From: Nonomuraea muscovyensis
GTDB lineage: Bacteria; Actinomycetota; Actinomycetes; Streptosporangiales; Streptosporangiaceae
Reading direction: 5' to 3'
Assembly (NCBI RefSeq): GCF_014207745.1
Contig: NZ_JACHJB010000001.1
Location: 868,001 to 932,000, forward strand
Length of the DNA stretch: 64,000 nucleotides
Shown: positions 53,827 through 62,345 of the stretch, piece by piece
How the letters are laid out: the number at the start of each line of letters is the position of its first letter
Position numbering within the stretch: the stretch's first letter is position 1
Notes under the pieces: model-generated
Told to the model about the DNA's origin: nothing
What the model saw: only the letters and a program-made list of their open reading frames with translations
Database searches by the model: none
Translations under genes and position numbers: made by a program

Positions 53827-54141
53827 TCAGTAGATCTGCTGGATCCGGCCCTCACCATCACCGATGATCTTGAAGAATCGGCGGGACAGCTCGAGCGCCT
53901 CCTCCTTGGACCCCACCTCGATCAGCGCGAACCCGCCCGCCAACTCCTTGGCCTCGGCGAAGGGTCCGTCGGTCACCGTGAGCTCGCCGCCGACGGACTT
54001 GAGCACGCTGCCTCCCAGCTCCATCCCGCCGGTTGCCAGCAGGACCCCGGCCTGGGTCAGCTCCTGGATGAACTTGCCCATCTCGATCTGCAGCGTCTCG
54101 TCCGCCTTCTGCTCGCCCACGCTCGTCAAGAGAAATCGCAT
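53827..54141 (-). CDS. DGPF (YCII-related) protein, ECF42 partner
   Basis: 104 residues from ATG 54141 (AAGGAG upstream). It begins MRFLLTSVGEQKADETLQIE and carries the signature VTDGPFAEAKELAGGFALIE. Such proteins are encoded next to ECF42 sigma factors throughout actinobacteria and are thought to be linked to their function or targets. The sigma gene starts 17 bases downstream, so they form an operon. Confidence 0.92.
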   Translation of the reverse strand: MRFLLTSVGEQKADETLQIEMGKFIQELTQAGVLLATGGMELGGSVLKSVGGELTVTDGPFAEAKELAGGFALIEVGSKEEALELSRRFFKIIGDGEGRIQQIY

Positions 54142-54234
54142 CCCGTACTCCTTTTTGAGCAACCCTAGCTTCCTGCGTTCCCTGTCACATCGCTTGGACG
54201 ACGCGTTGGCAGAACCACGAAGGGAACCGGGAAC

Positions 54235-54882
54235 ATGACCACCACCATCACCCGCGGCCGCGCCTCCACCCGCACGCTGCTCACCGCCGCTGCGGCCGCC
54301 ATGCCCGTCTGGACCGTGATCGCCCTGACGCAGGCGTTCACCCGCGAGGGCTTCGACCTGGTCCGCCACCCCCTCAGCCAGCTCGCCACCGGCTCGCTCG
54401 GCTGGATCCAGATCTCCAACTTCCTGATCGTCGGCTCGTTGCTCATCGCCGGTTCCTTCGGGTTCGGCAAGGCCCTGTACGGCAAGCCCGGCGGCACCTG
54501 GGTGCCGCGCCTGACGCGGGTCGCCGGCATCGGAATGATCGGAGCGGGCGTCTTCGTCATGGATCCGGCCGACGGCTTCCCCGTGGGCACGCCTGCCGGG
54601 CCGCCGGCGGCGATGAGCTGGCACAGCATCATGCACATGGTGGCAGGGTCGGTGACGTTCATCGCTTTCGCCGCGGCCTGCTTCGTCCTCGGCCGGCACT
54701 TCACCCGCACCGGCGCACGCGGCATGGCCGTCGGCTCCCACCTGGCCGGCGTGGCCCTGATCGTGGGTGACGGCTGGGCGATCACCGGCGGGCAGGCCGG
54801 CTCGGTGACGCTCGCCACGGGGGTCATGATCGCGATGGGCTGGGTCTCCCTGGTCGCCGCCCGCTTCCGTACGTCCGTCTGA
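54235..54882 (+). CDS. DUF998 membrane protein
   Basis: 215 residues, about six helices: LTAAAAAMPVWTVIALTQAF, ISNFLIVGSLLIAGSFGFGK, VAGIGMIGAGVFVMDPADGF, MVAGSVTFIAFAAACFVLGR, and so on. DPADGFP between helices 3 and 4 is the DUF998 landmark. Function unknown. It is divergent from the DGPF/sigma operon and is a plausible ECF42 target; the next two genes follow on the same strand. Confidence 0.85.
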   Translation: MTTTITRGRASTRTLLTAAAAAMPVWTVIALTQAFTREGFDLVRHPLSQLATGSLGWIQISNFLIVGSLLIAGSFGFGKALYGKPGGTWVPRLTRVAGIGMIGAGVFVMDPADGFPVGTPAGPPAAMSWHSIMHMVAGSVTFIAFAAACFVLGRHFTRTGARGMAVGSHLAGVALIVGDGWAITGGQAGSVTLATGVMIAMGWVSLVAARFRTSV

Positions 54883-54914
54883 ATCACACACCAGTGCATC
54901 CCCGAGGAGAAACC

Positions 54915-55451
54915 ATGCGGAAGATCGTTGCCGGGCTGTTCGTCTCGCTGGACGGCGTCGTGGAGTCGCCCGAGACGTGGCACTTCCCCTACCTGAACGA
55001 GGAGATGGGCGCGGCGGTCATGGCGATCCAGGCCGAGGCGGACACGCTCCTGCTGGGCCGGGCCACCTACGAGTCCTTCGCCGCGGTCTGGCCCCACCAG
55101 ACCGGCGAGATGGCCGACCGGCTGAACAACATCCGCAAGCTGGTCGTCTCCAGCACCATGCGGACGGCGGAGTGGAACAACTCCACCGTGATCAGCGGAG
55201 ACGTGATCGACGAGCTGGAGAGGATCAAGAAGCTGCCCGGCAAGAACATCAGCGTCACCGGCAGCATCACGCTGACCAGGGCGCTGCTGCGGGCGGGCCT
55301 CATCGACGAACTCCACCTGATGGTCCACCCGATCGTGCTCGGCGCCGGAACCCGGCTGTTCGACGAGAGCACCGGCCGCCTGCCGCTCAAGCTGGTCGAT
55401 TCGACCACGTTCAGGTCCGGTGTCCTGAACCTCCACTACCAGCCCGCCTAA
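54915..55451 (+). CDS. dihydrofolate reductase family (RibD C-terminal-like) protein
   Basis: 178 residues from ATG 54915 (GAGGAGA upstream). KIVAGLFVSLDGVVESPETW opens the fold, followed by DTLLLGRATYESFAAVWPHQ, ISVTGSITLTRALLRAGLID, and ELHLMVHPIVLGAGTRLFDE. These small reductases are common partners of ECF/YCII clusters. It is likely an NADPH-dependent reductase of unknown substrate. It lies 32 bases after DUF998 and 11 bases before DUF1801, in one transcript. Confidence 0.9.
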   Translation: MRKIVAGLFVSLDGVVESPETWHFPYLNEEMGAAVMAIQAEADTLLLGRATYESFAAVWPHQTGEMADRLNNIRKLVVSSTMRTAEWNNSTVISGDVIDELERIKKLPGKNISVTGSITLTRALLRAGLIDELHLMVHPIVLGAGTRLFDESTGRLPLKLVDSTTFRSGVLNLHYQPA

Positions 55452-55462
55452 AGGAGCCAGAG

Positions 55463-55822
55463 ATGACCAAGCCCGCCACCGTCACCGAGTACACCGCGGC
55501 CCTCGACCAGCCCCTGCGCGAGATCGCCGAGAAGCTGCAGACCATCGTCGACGCCACGCTCCCCCAGCCGGGGGCGGTCTGGCACGGGCACCCGGTCTGG
55601 AGTCTCGGTGGGGCTCCGGGCAAGACCCCGGTGGCCTACTTCAAGGCCTACCCCTCCTACGTGACGTTCGGTCTGTGGCGGGGCCAGGAGATCTCCGACC
55701 CCTCCGGCCGGCTGGAGCCGGCCGCCCGGCAGATGGCCGCCGTCAAGCTCCGCACTCCGGCCGACATCGACCCCGACCTCTTCGCCACGTGGCTGCGCCT
55801 GGCCCATGACCTGGAAGGCTGA
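55463..55822 (+). CDS. DUF1801 protein
   Basis: 119 residues from ATG 55463 (AAGGAG upstream). PGAVWHGHPVWSLGGAPG then VAYFKAYPSYVTFGLWRGQE matches the DUF1801/YdhG-like fold. Function unknown. Last gene of the three-gene run, followed by a strong terminator hairpin. Confidence 0.88.
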   Translation: MTKPATVTEYTAALDQPLREIAEKLQTIVDATLPQPGAVWHGHPVWSLGGAPGKTPVAYFKAYPSYVTFGLWRGQEISDPSGRLEPAARQMAAVKLRTPADIDPDLFATWLRLAHDLEG

Positions 55823-55835
55823 CCGAGGCCCCCGA

Positions 55836-55862
55836 GCCCCGCCCGGAGCATCCGGGCGGGGC
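55836..55862 (+). terminator. hairpin terminator
   Basis: GCCCCGCCCGGA and TCCGGGCGGGGC form a perfect 12-bp stem with loop GCA, 13 bases past the DUF1801 stop. Confidence 0.75.
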
Positions 55863-55942
55863 TTCGCCTTGTGCCGGTCTGCGGCACGGCCACGAGATCA
55901 TGGGAATGCGATGGACGGTGCGTTCCACCTACAGTGGGTGCC

Positions 55943-56557
55943 GTGTCGTCGGGAAACGCCGTTGTGGCGCGCAATGTGCGCCTACTGAGGGAACAGCGGG
56001 GCATGTCGCTGGCCGAGCTGGCCCGGCAGGCGGGGCTGGCCAAGCAGACCTTGTCCACGATCGAGCAGGGGGTGGGCAATCCCACCGTGGACACGCTGTT
56101 CTCCGTGGCGAACGCGCTCGGGGTCCCGGTCACCCGGCTGGTGGCCGAGCGCGAGCAGGTGATGGTGGTGCAGCGCCGCGACGAGGTGGTGTGGCAGCGG
56201 CACGGCGGCTACGAGTCCCGCTCGCTCGACCACGTCTACGGTTCCGGCGTGATCGAGAACTACCTCCTGCGCATCGCCCCGGTGGCCGCTGACGGCTCGG
56301 CCGATCCCTCCGCTCCCCACCCGGTGGGCACGCTGGAGCACCTGTACGTGATCAGCGGCCGTGTCCGGGTGGGCCCGGTCGACTCGGCGGTCGAGCTGGG
56401 GCCCGGCGACTTCGTGCGCTATCCGGGCGACCGACCACACGTCTACGAGTCGCTGGACGGCGAGAGCGTGGTGCACGTCGTGGTCAGCGTGCCGCGAGTC
56501 CAGCCGGGCACCGGGGCCGTGCGGGTGCCCCGCACCCACGGTGAGCGCGCCCGCTGA
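55943..56557 (+). CDS. XRE-family regulator with cupin domain
   Basis: 204 residues from GTG 55943 (GTG 55934 is also in frame). HTH: LLREQRGMSLAELARQAGLA, KQTLSTIEQGVGNPTVDTLF. The C-terminal cupin (about 125-190) has HLYVISGRVRVGPVDSAVEL then GPGDFVRYPGDRPHVYESLD. There is no clear ribosome site, so it may be leaderless. Its close relative is at 58902-59477. Convergent with the IclR gene at 56567. Confidence 0.85.
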   Translation: MSSGNAVVARNVRLLREQRGMSLAELARQAGLAKQTLSTIEQGVGNPTVDTLFSVANALGVPVTRLVAEREQVMVVQRRDEVVWQRHGGYESRSLDHVYGSGVIENYLLRIAPVAADGSADPSAPHPVGTLEHLYVISGRVRVGPVDSAVELGPGDFVRYPGDRPHVYESLDGESVVHVVVSVPRVQPGTGAVRVPRTHGERAR

Positions 56558-56566
56558 AGCGCCCGC

Positions 56567-57355
56567 TCACCCCCGCTGCACGGCGCGGGACGCCTCGTAG
56601 GCGACCCGGCGCAGCGCGGGGGCGAAACGCATCGGGTCGAAGCGGCGCTGGGAGCCGGCCACGGACAGGGCTGCCACCGGCCGTCCCGCCGGACCCATGA
56701 TCGGCACGGCGACGCACACCAGCCCGGGGGTCGCCTCCTGCCGGTCGAAGGCGATGCCGTCCTGGCGGATGCGACGCAGCTCGGCGCGGAAGCGGCCGGG
56801 GTCGCTCAGGGTGTGGTCGGTGCGCGCGGGCAGCCCCGCCGCGATCGCCGCCTCGGCCGCGTCGTGGTCGAAGGCGAGCAGCGCCTTGCCGACGGCGGTG
56901 CAGTAGGCGGGCAGCCGGGCCCCGATCTGGGAGGGACAGCGGGCCGGGCGGTGGCCGTGGATCTTGTTGACGTACATGATGTCGGTGTCGTGCAGGACTG
57001 CCAGGTGCACGGTCTCGTGGGTCAGCTCGTACAGGTCCGCGAGGTGGGGAAGCAGCCGCTCGCGCAGCACGAGTGACGTCGGGCCGTACACCTTGGCCCC
57101 GATGTCGGACAGGCGGGGGCCGAGCCGGTAGTCGCTGCCGACCCGCTCGATGACGTCGTTGCGCTGCAGGATGCCGAGCAGCCGGAACGTTGTGGACTTG
57201 GTCAGCCCGGTGCGCCGCGCCAGCTCACTGACGCCTATCTCGCGGTCGTGCTCGGCGAGCGACTTCAGCAGGGTCAGCGCCTTGTCGACGGCTGTCTGCT
57301 GGTCCGGCCCCGCTTCGCGGGCGGCGGGACCGGGGTCGAGGTAGGGCGTGGCCAT
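56567..57355 (-). CDS. IclR-family transcriptional regulator
   Basis: 262 residues from ATG 57355 (ATG 57370 also open). Winged helix: IGVSELARRTGLTKSTTFRL then LGILQRNDVIERV. The effector domain has ELTHETVHLAVLHDTDIMYV, ARLPAYCTAVGKALLAF and GLVCVAVPIMGPAGRPVAAL. It is strongly similar to the IclR at 59599-60381. It lies downstream of the MHS transporter on the same strand; members often control aromatic acid catabolism. Confidence 0.9.
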   Translation of the reverse strand: MATPYLDPGPAAREAGPDQQTAVDKALTLLKSLAEHDREIGVSELARRTGLTKSTTFRLLGILQRNDVIERVGSDYRLGPRLSDIGAKVYGPTSLVLRERLLPHLADLYELTHETVHLAVLHDTDIMYVNKIHGHRPARCPSQIGARLPAYCTAVGKALLAFDHDAAEAAIAAGLPARTDHTLSDPGRFRAELRRIRQDGIAFDRQEATPGLVCVAVPIMGPAGRPVAALSVAGSQRRFDPMRFAPALRRVAYEASRAVQRG

Positions 57356-57452
57356 GGAGGTCTCCACCATCCTTCGTGCGACCACCACAATGGACGCTGG
57401 TCCAGCGTAAAGGACCATTTCGTCCATGTAAACGCCCTACCAGGCGACACCG

Positions 57453-58763
57453 TCAGGACGAGAACTCCTGCTCGCGGGTCTCGGGCAGGACAAGCACGCA
57501 GACGAGGCTCACCAGGCAGAGCGTGCCCGCGTAGACGCCGAGCACCAGCGGGGAGGCCCACTGCGTGTTCAGCCAGGTGGCGACGACCGGCGCGAAGCCG
57601 CCGCCCAGGGTGTTGGCCAGGATGAAGGTGGTCGAGGCGCCGGTGTAGCGGAGCCGGGCGGGGAACAGTTCCGGCAGGAACGCGGCGATCGGCGCGAAGC
57701 TGAGCGTGAACAACAGCAGCCCGATGGCGAAGGCACCGGTGATCAGCAGGCCGTTCCCAGTCCGCAGAGAGCCGAACATGGGAAGCACCCACAGCACGCA
57801 GCCGATGAGACCGGCGAGCATGACCGGACGCCGGCCCACCCGGTCGGCCAGGCGGGCGATGGGCACGGTGGCCAGGGCGCCGGCGGTCGCGGCGATGCTG
57901 GCGGCGACGAGCACCGTGTTCTGCGGGACGCCGAGCACGGCGGGGCCGTACTGCAGGCTGTAGACGGTGGTCAGGTAGTAGACGGACGAGCCGCCGATCG
58001 CCGCGCCGATGCCGAGAACCAGCCGGCCGGGGTGCTCCTTGAGCAGAATGCCGAGCGGGAAGCGGGACGTGGCCTGGCGGGGCGTCGTGGCGAAGACCGG
58101 CGACTCCTCGACCCGGCTGCGCACCCAGATGCCGATGACGATGAGCACGGCGCTGAGCAGGAACGGGATGCGCCACGCCCCGGCGGCGAAGCCGTCCCGC
58201 CCGGCGATGGCCAGGGTCGGCAGGATCGCCGCGCTGGACAGCAGGAAGCCCAGCGGAGGGCCGGCCTGCGGAATGGAGGCGTACATCGCGCGCCGCCGGG
58301 GAGGCGCGTGCTCGGCCGCGAGCAGCACCGCGCCGCCCCATTCGCCGCCCATGCTCACGCCCTGGAGCAGGCGGAGCATCACGAGCAGCACCGGCGCCAG
58401 CAGTCCGGCGCTCGCGTACGTCGGCAGCAGGCCGACTCCGACGGTCGCCGCGCCCATCAGCAGCAGCGACAAGACCAGTGCGGGCTTGCGGCCGAGCCGG
58501 TCGCCGAGGGTGCCGAACAGCACCACGCCCACGGGCCTGGCCAGGAAGGCGCCCGCGAAGGTGAGGAAGGCGGCCAGGGTCTGCGCCGCCGGGGTGCCGG
58601 TCGGGAAGAAGGCCGGGCCCAGGACGAGGGCGGCGGCGGTGCCGTACACGGCGAAGTCGTAGTACTCGATGGTGGTGCCGATGAGGCTGGCGGCGGCGAC
58701 GCGCGAGACGCTGCGGCTCGGTTCGGCCGCGATTGTCCCGGACGGTACGGCGGTCTCGGACAT
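57453..58763 (-). CDS. MHS-family (metabolite:H+ symporter) MFS transporter
   Basis: 436 residues, 12 helices. ASLIGTTIEYYDFAVYGTAA is the MHS signature (IGTxxExYDF), and GTLGDRLGRKPALVLSLLLM is the A-motif. RLLQGVSMGGEWGGAVLLAA is also typical of ShiA/PcaT-like carriers of organic acids. Start ATG 58763. It probably imports the aromatic acid degraded by the locus; the substrate is not shown by sequence. It lies between two XRE/IclR regulator pairs. Confidence 0.9.
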   Translation of the reverse strand: MSETAVPSGTIAAEPSRSVSRVAAASLIGTTIEYYDFAVYGTAAALVLGPAFFPTGTPAAQTLAAFLTFAGAFLARPVGVVLFGTLGDRLGRKPALVLSLLLMGAATVGVGLLPTYASAGLLAPVLLVMLRLLQGVSMGGEWGGAVLLAAEHAPPRRRAMYASIPQAGPPLGFLLSSAAILPTLAIAGRDGFAAGAWRIPFLLSAVLIVIGIWVRSRVEESPVFATTPRQATSRFPLGILLKEHPGRLVLGIGAAIGGSSVYYLTTVYSLQYGPAVLGVPQNTVLVAASIAATAGALATVPIARLADRVGRRPVMLAGLIGCVLWVLPMFGSLRTGNGLLITGAFAIGLLLFTLSFAPIAAFLPELFPARLRYTGASTTFILANTLGGGFAPVVATWLNTQWASPLVLGVYAGTLCLVSLVCVLVLPETREQEFSS

Positions 58764-58901
58764 GGAAGGGACTCCTCCGCTGAGGACTGGGGGTACAAGA
58801 GCATGGAAGAGCCGGCGGAGGAGGAGGGCACGTTCCCGTGCCGCACCGTGGCACGTCACCGCGTGCCTGACCGATGGTCAGGGCCCGCTTGCCGCTCGAT
58901 G

Positions 58902-59477
58902 TCAGCCCGCGGGCGGGCCGAACTGCCCGGCCTGCGGGATCGTCATGACGACGTGGGCGAGCATCCGGCCGGCCAGGCAGGTGTGCCGGTAGGGGATGTC
59001 GCCGGGGAAGCGGACGAAGTCGCCGGTCGCGAGGTCCACCTGCTCTTCGAGGGGGCCGGTCCGCAGCGCGCCGGCGATGACGTACAGGTGGATCAGGGTG
59101 CCGAGCGAGTGGCCGGGGAAGGAGCGCACGCGACCCTCCCCCTCCAAGGTCAGGAGGCTTGTGTGCACGTAACCCGAGCCGTAGACCTGGTCGAGGACGC
59201 GCTCGGCGGAACCGTCGTCCTGCCGCTGCCAGGTCTCGGTGGCCTCGCGCTGGACGTAGACGGCGCTGCCCCACACGGTCAACAGGCGCCTGGGCGAGAC
59301 GTCGAGGGCGTCGCCCAGCGCGGACAGCGTGTCGACCGTGGGGTTGCCGATGCCCTGCTCGACCTTCGAGAGCGTCTGTTTGGACAGTCCTGAGCGGCGC
59401 GACAGCTCGCCGAGGGACAGGCCGCGTTCCCGCCGGAACCTGCGGACATTGCGCGCGACCAGCTCGTTGTAGTCCAC
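58902..59477 (-). CDS. XRE-family regulator with cupin domain
   Basis: 191 residues from ATG 59477. HTH: FRRERGLSLGELSRRSGLSK then QTLSKVEQGIGNPTVDTLSA. Cupin: HLYVIAGALRTGPLEEQVDL then ATGDFVRFPGDIPYRHTC. It is paralogous to 55943-56557. Divergent from an IclR gene, with two similar 16-bp palindromes in the 121-base gap. Confidence 0.9.
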   Translation of the reverse strand: MDYNELVARNVRRFRRERGLSLGELSRRSGLSKQTLSKVEQGIGNPTVDTLSALGDALDVSPRRLLTVWGSAVYVQREATETWQRQDDGSAERVLDQVYGSGYVHTSLLTLEGEGRVRSFPGHSLGTLIHLYVIAGALRTGPLEEQVDLATGDFVRFPGDIPYRHTCLAGRMLAHVVMTIPQAGQFGPPAG

Positions 59478-59488
59478 CAGGCCCCCAT

Positions 59489-59504
59489 GTCACTTATAAC
59501 TGAC
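59489..59504. promoter_or_regulatory. candidate operator, copy 1
   Basis: GTCACTTATAACTGAC, an imperfect palindrome (GTCACT, TATA, ACTGAC), lies 12 bases upstream of the XRE-cupin ATG and closely matches the perfect copy at 59568-59583. Confidence 0.55.
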
Positions 59505-59567
59505 GCCACGTCCATCTTGACAGACATGCGTCGGCCGCCGCATTCTGTCCACTGTAATGTCCAGGTC

Positions 59568-59583
59568 GTCACTCATAAGTGAC
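59568..59583. promoter_or_regulatory. candidate operator, copy 2
   Basis: GTCACTCATAAGTGAC is a perfect 6-bp inverted repeat with spacer CATA, ending just before the AAGGAGG ribosome site of the IclR gene. Confidence 0.6.
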
Positions 59584-59598
59584 ACAAGGAGGTTGACC

Positions 59599-60381
59599 AT
59601 GGGCACGGCCGTCATCCGCGATGACCGCGCGGCCATCGACAAGGCGGTCAGTCTCCTGATCTCGTTCGGTGACCAAGCCGGCACCGGGCTCGGCGTCAGC
59701 GAGCTGGCCCGCCGCGCCGAGCTGAGCAAGAGCACCGCGTTCCGCGTGCTCGGCATGCTGGAGCGCAACGGCGTCGTGGAGAAGATCGCGGGCAAGTACC
59801 GGCTGGGCCAGCGGCTGCACGAGCTCGGCCGGCACGTCTACGTCCCCGACCACGACCGCATCCGCGACCTGCTCATCCCCTTCCTCACCGACCTGTACGA
59901 GCTGACGCACGAGACCGTGCACCTCGCCGCCCTGCACGACACCGACGTGGTCTACCTGTCCAAGCTCTACGGCCACCGCCAGGTCCGCTCGCCCTCGCGC
60001 ATCGGCGGCCGGGTCCCCGCCCACTGCACCGCGGTCGGCAAGGTGCTGCTGGCCTACGACCATGACGCCCTCGACCGGGTGCTCGCCTCCGGCCTGCGGG
60101 CGTTCACGCCCAAGACCATCACCGACCCCGGCAGGCTGGCGGCCTCGATCGCCGAGACCCGCCGCACCGGCGTCGCCTTCGACGACGAGGAGTCCACCGT
60201 CGGGCTGCACTGCATCGCCGTCCCCGTCATGGGCCGGGGCGGCACGGCCGTGGCCGCGATGTCGGTGTCGGGCCCCATCGGCAGGCTGGACACCCGGGCA
60301 CGGGAGCCGGCGCTGCGGCGGGTGAGCGCGGCGGCCTCCCAGGCCCTGTCCCGCGCCCACCGCCTGCGCGCCACCGCGTGA
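59599..60381 (+). CDS. IclR-family transcriptional regulator
   Basis: 260 residues from ATG 59599 (AAGGAGG six bases upstream). Winged helix: LGVSELARRAELSKSTAFRV then LGMLERNGVVEKIAGKYRLG. Effector domain: ELTHETVHLAALHDTDVVYL, GRVPAHCTAVGKVLLAYDHD and LHCIAVPVMGRGGTAVAAMS. It faces the catabolic operon ending at 60387 and probably controls it or the transporter. Confidence 0.92.
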   Translation: MGTAVIRDDRAAIDKAVSLLISFGDQAGTGLGVSELARRAELSKSTAFRVLGMLERNGVVEKIAGKYRLGQRLHELGRHVYVPDHDRIRDLLIPFLTDLYELTHETVHLAALHDTDVVYLSKLYGHRQVRSPSRIGGRVPAHCTAVGKVLLAYDHDALDRVLASGLRAFTPKTITDPGRLAASIAETRRTGVAFDDEESTVGLHCIAVPVMGRGGTAVAAMSVSGPIGRLDTRAREPALRRVSAAASQALSRAHRLRATA

Positions 60382-60386
60382 GGTGA

Positions 60387-60746
60387 TCAGCTGCCCGGCA
60401 CGTGGCCGAGGTCCATGTCGGTCCTGGTCACCCAGTCCGGCTCGTGGACCAGCAGGCTGAGCTGCTCGCCGGGCAGATCGACGTCGACGACATAGCGGTA
60501 GCCGGCGGACTCCGCCGCCGCCATCCGGTCCAGGTCGCCTTCCGGCACCGGGCAGACCAGGCGGCGGCAGGCGGGATCGGCCCTGGCCACGGCGTCGGTG
60601 GTGTCCTGGAGCAGCCGGGTCATGGCCTCTCCCGTCACGGCCGGGGAGACCCGTACCTCCACGTCGTGTGCACCCGCGGGATACGCCTCGCGCAGGTGGC
60701 CGGTCGCGCATCGCTCCAGCCGGACGCCGTCGATCGCCGGCAACAT
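60387..60746 (-). CDS. GNAT-like protein
   Basis: 119 residues from ATG 60746, overlapping the CoA-ligase stop region closely (ligase ends at 60748). Seen: AMTRLLQDTTDAVARADPAC, RRLVCPVPEGDLDRMAAAES, AGYRYVVDVDLPGEQLSLLV. AAAESAGYRYVVDVD resembles the late part of GNAT acetyltransferases, but the protein is short. Last gene of the catabolic operon. The substrate is unknown, possibly a CoA-linked intermediate. Confidence 0.65.
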   Translation of the reverse strand: MLPAIDGVRLERCATGHLREAYPAGAHDVEVRVSPAVTGEAMTRLLQDTTDAVARADPACRRLVCPVPEGDLDRMAAAESAGYRYVVDVDLPGEQLSLLVHEPDWVTRTDMDLGHVPGS

Positions 60747-60747
60747 C

Positions 60748-62334
60748 TCAGCCCTCCTCCTCGGCCAGCCGGCGGATGACGGTCTTGTCCAGCTTGCCGG
60801 AGGCGTTCCTGGGCAGGTCCTGGACGATCTTCAGTTTTCGGGGCAGCTTGTAGCGGGCCAGCTGGGTGGCGGCGTACTCGCGGACGTCGTCGAGGGTGAC
60901 CGTGGTCCCCTCGACCGGGGACACCACCGCCACGACCGTCTCGCCCCACTGCTCGTCGGGGCTGCCCACGACCGCGACGTCCACCACGCCGGGCATGGCG
61001 GACAGGGCCCGTTCCACCTCGGCCGGGTAGACGTTCTCCCCACCACTGATGATCATGTCTTTGAGGCGGTCGACGATGAACAGGCAGCCGTCCTCGTCCA
61101 GGTAGCCGACGTCGCCGGAGTGGAACCAGCCCTCGTCGTCGAACGCCGCCGCGGTGGCCTCGGGGTTCTCCCAGTAGCCGGGGGTGACGTTGGGGCCGCG
61201 GACGACGATCTCACCCGCCTCACCGGGCTTGAGCGGCTGGTTGGTGGTGGCGTCCACGACCCGGACCTGGGTGTGGGGCATGGGGATGCCGGCGGAGCCG
61301 AGCTTGCGCAGGGTGTGCTCGGCGGGCAGGTGGGTGGCGAACGGCGCGGTCTCGGTGAGTCCCCATGCCTGCTGCAGCAGGATGCCGTGTGAGGCGTACA
61401 GCTCGATCAGGGACGGCGGCACCGGCGCGCCCGCCACGACGACCGAGCGCAGGTGGGACAGGTCGGCGTCGAAGACGCCGGGGACGCGGCTGAGCGCGGC
61501 GAGCATGGCGGGCACGGCGAACATCGAGTTCACCCGGTGGGTGACGAGGTCGTCGAGGAACCTGACCGGGTCGAACTGACGGCGCACGACCACGGTGCCG
61601 CCGCGCACGAGGGTGCGCAGCGCGAAGCTGTTGAGGGCGCCGATGTGGAACAGCGGGGCGGCGGCGTAGGTCACGTCACCCCGGCGGGTGTCGAGCATGG
61701 CGTCCACGTTGACCGAGTTCCACCAGGCGTTGCCGTAGGTGAGGATGACGCCCTTGGGCAGGCCGGTGGTGCCGGAGGTGAACATCAGGATCGCCGGGTC
61801 GTCGAAGGTCCTGGCCGCCACCGAGGGGAACGGCTGGGCCGCGGCGATCGGGCCGGACCAGAGCTCCCATCCGGTGACGCCTTCGGTGGCGGGCACGTCC
61901 GGGTCGTCGTCGATGAGGAGGAAGCGGCTGAGCGGGGTCGCGGCACGCACGTGCTCGGCGCTCGCCCGGTGTCCCTCCTCGCACACGAGCACGGTGGCGC
62001 CGCTCCGCTGGAGCACGCTGTGCAGCTCGGGTTCGGCGAGCCGGAAGTTGACGGGGACGAAGACGGCGCCCAGGCGGAACGACGCCAGCATCGTCACCAG
62101 GAAGGAGGCGCTGTTGAGCCCCAGGTAGGCGACCCGGTCGCCGTCGCCGACCCCGCCGTCGGCGAGGACCGTCGCCAGCCGGGCCGCCTTCAGGTCGAGC
62201 TGGGCGTAGGTGAGGTCGCCGCCGGCGTAGCTGATCACGGTGGAGTCGCCGAAATGGCGGGCGTTGCGCGCGACGGCCGCGGCGGGGTTGACATCGACGC
62301 CGGATCCCGAGTTCGGCGGATGGGGGTGGGTCAT
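60748..62334 (-). CDS. AMP-dependent acyl/aryl-CoA ligase
   Basis: 528 residues from ATG 62334. P-loop: ILMFTSGTTGLPKGVILTY. Other ANL motifs: QQAWGLTETAPFATHLP, DEGWFHSGDVGYLDEDGCLF, FIVDRLKDMIISGGENVYPA and PRNASGKLDKTVIRRL with the catalytic Lys. It forms an acyl-adenylate and then a CoA thioester of a carboxylic acid. The frame is open upstream into the next gene; this ATG is the family start. Middle gene of the operon between the diol dehydrogenase and GNAT-like gene. Confidence 0.92.
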   Translation of the reverse strand: MTHPHPPNSGSGVDVNPAAAVARNARHFGDSTVISYAGGDLTYAQLDLKAARLATVLADGGVGDGDRVAYLGLNSASFLVTMLASFRLGAVFVPVNFRLAEPELHSVLQRSGATVLVCEEGHRASAEHVRAATPLSRFLLIDDDPDVPATEGVTGWELWSGPIAAAQPFPSVAARTFDDPAILMFTSGTTGLPKGVILTYGNAWWNSVNVDAMLDTRRGDVTYAAAPLFHIGALNSFALRTLVRGGTVVVRRQFDPVRFLDDLVTHRVNSMFAVPAMLAALSRVPGVFDADLSHLRSVVVAGAPVPPSLIELYASHGILLQQAWGLTETAPFATHLPAEHTLRKLGSAGIPMPHTQVRVVDATTNQPLKPGEAGEIVVRGPNVTPGYWENPEATAAAFDDEGWFHSGDVGYLDEDGCLFIVDRLKDMIISGGENVYPAEVERALSAMPGVVDVAVVGSPDEQWGETVVAVVSPVEGTTVTLDDVREYAATQLARYKLPRKLKIVQDLPRNASGKLDKTVIRRLAEEEG

Positions 62335-62345
62335 CGGTCGGCTCC

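Noticed and set aside
58032..59393. A plus-strand frame of about 450 residues across the MHS transporter and XRE gene
   Set aside because: Antisense shadow rich in Arg, Gly and Gln; the genes on the minus strand have clear domains.
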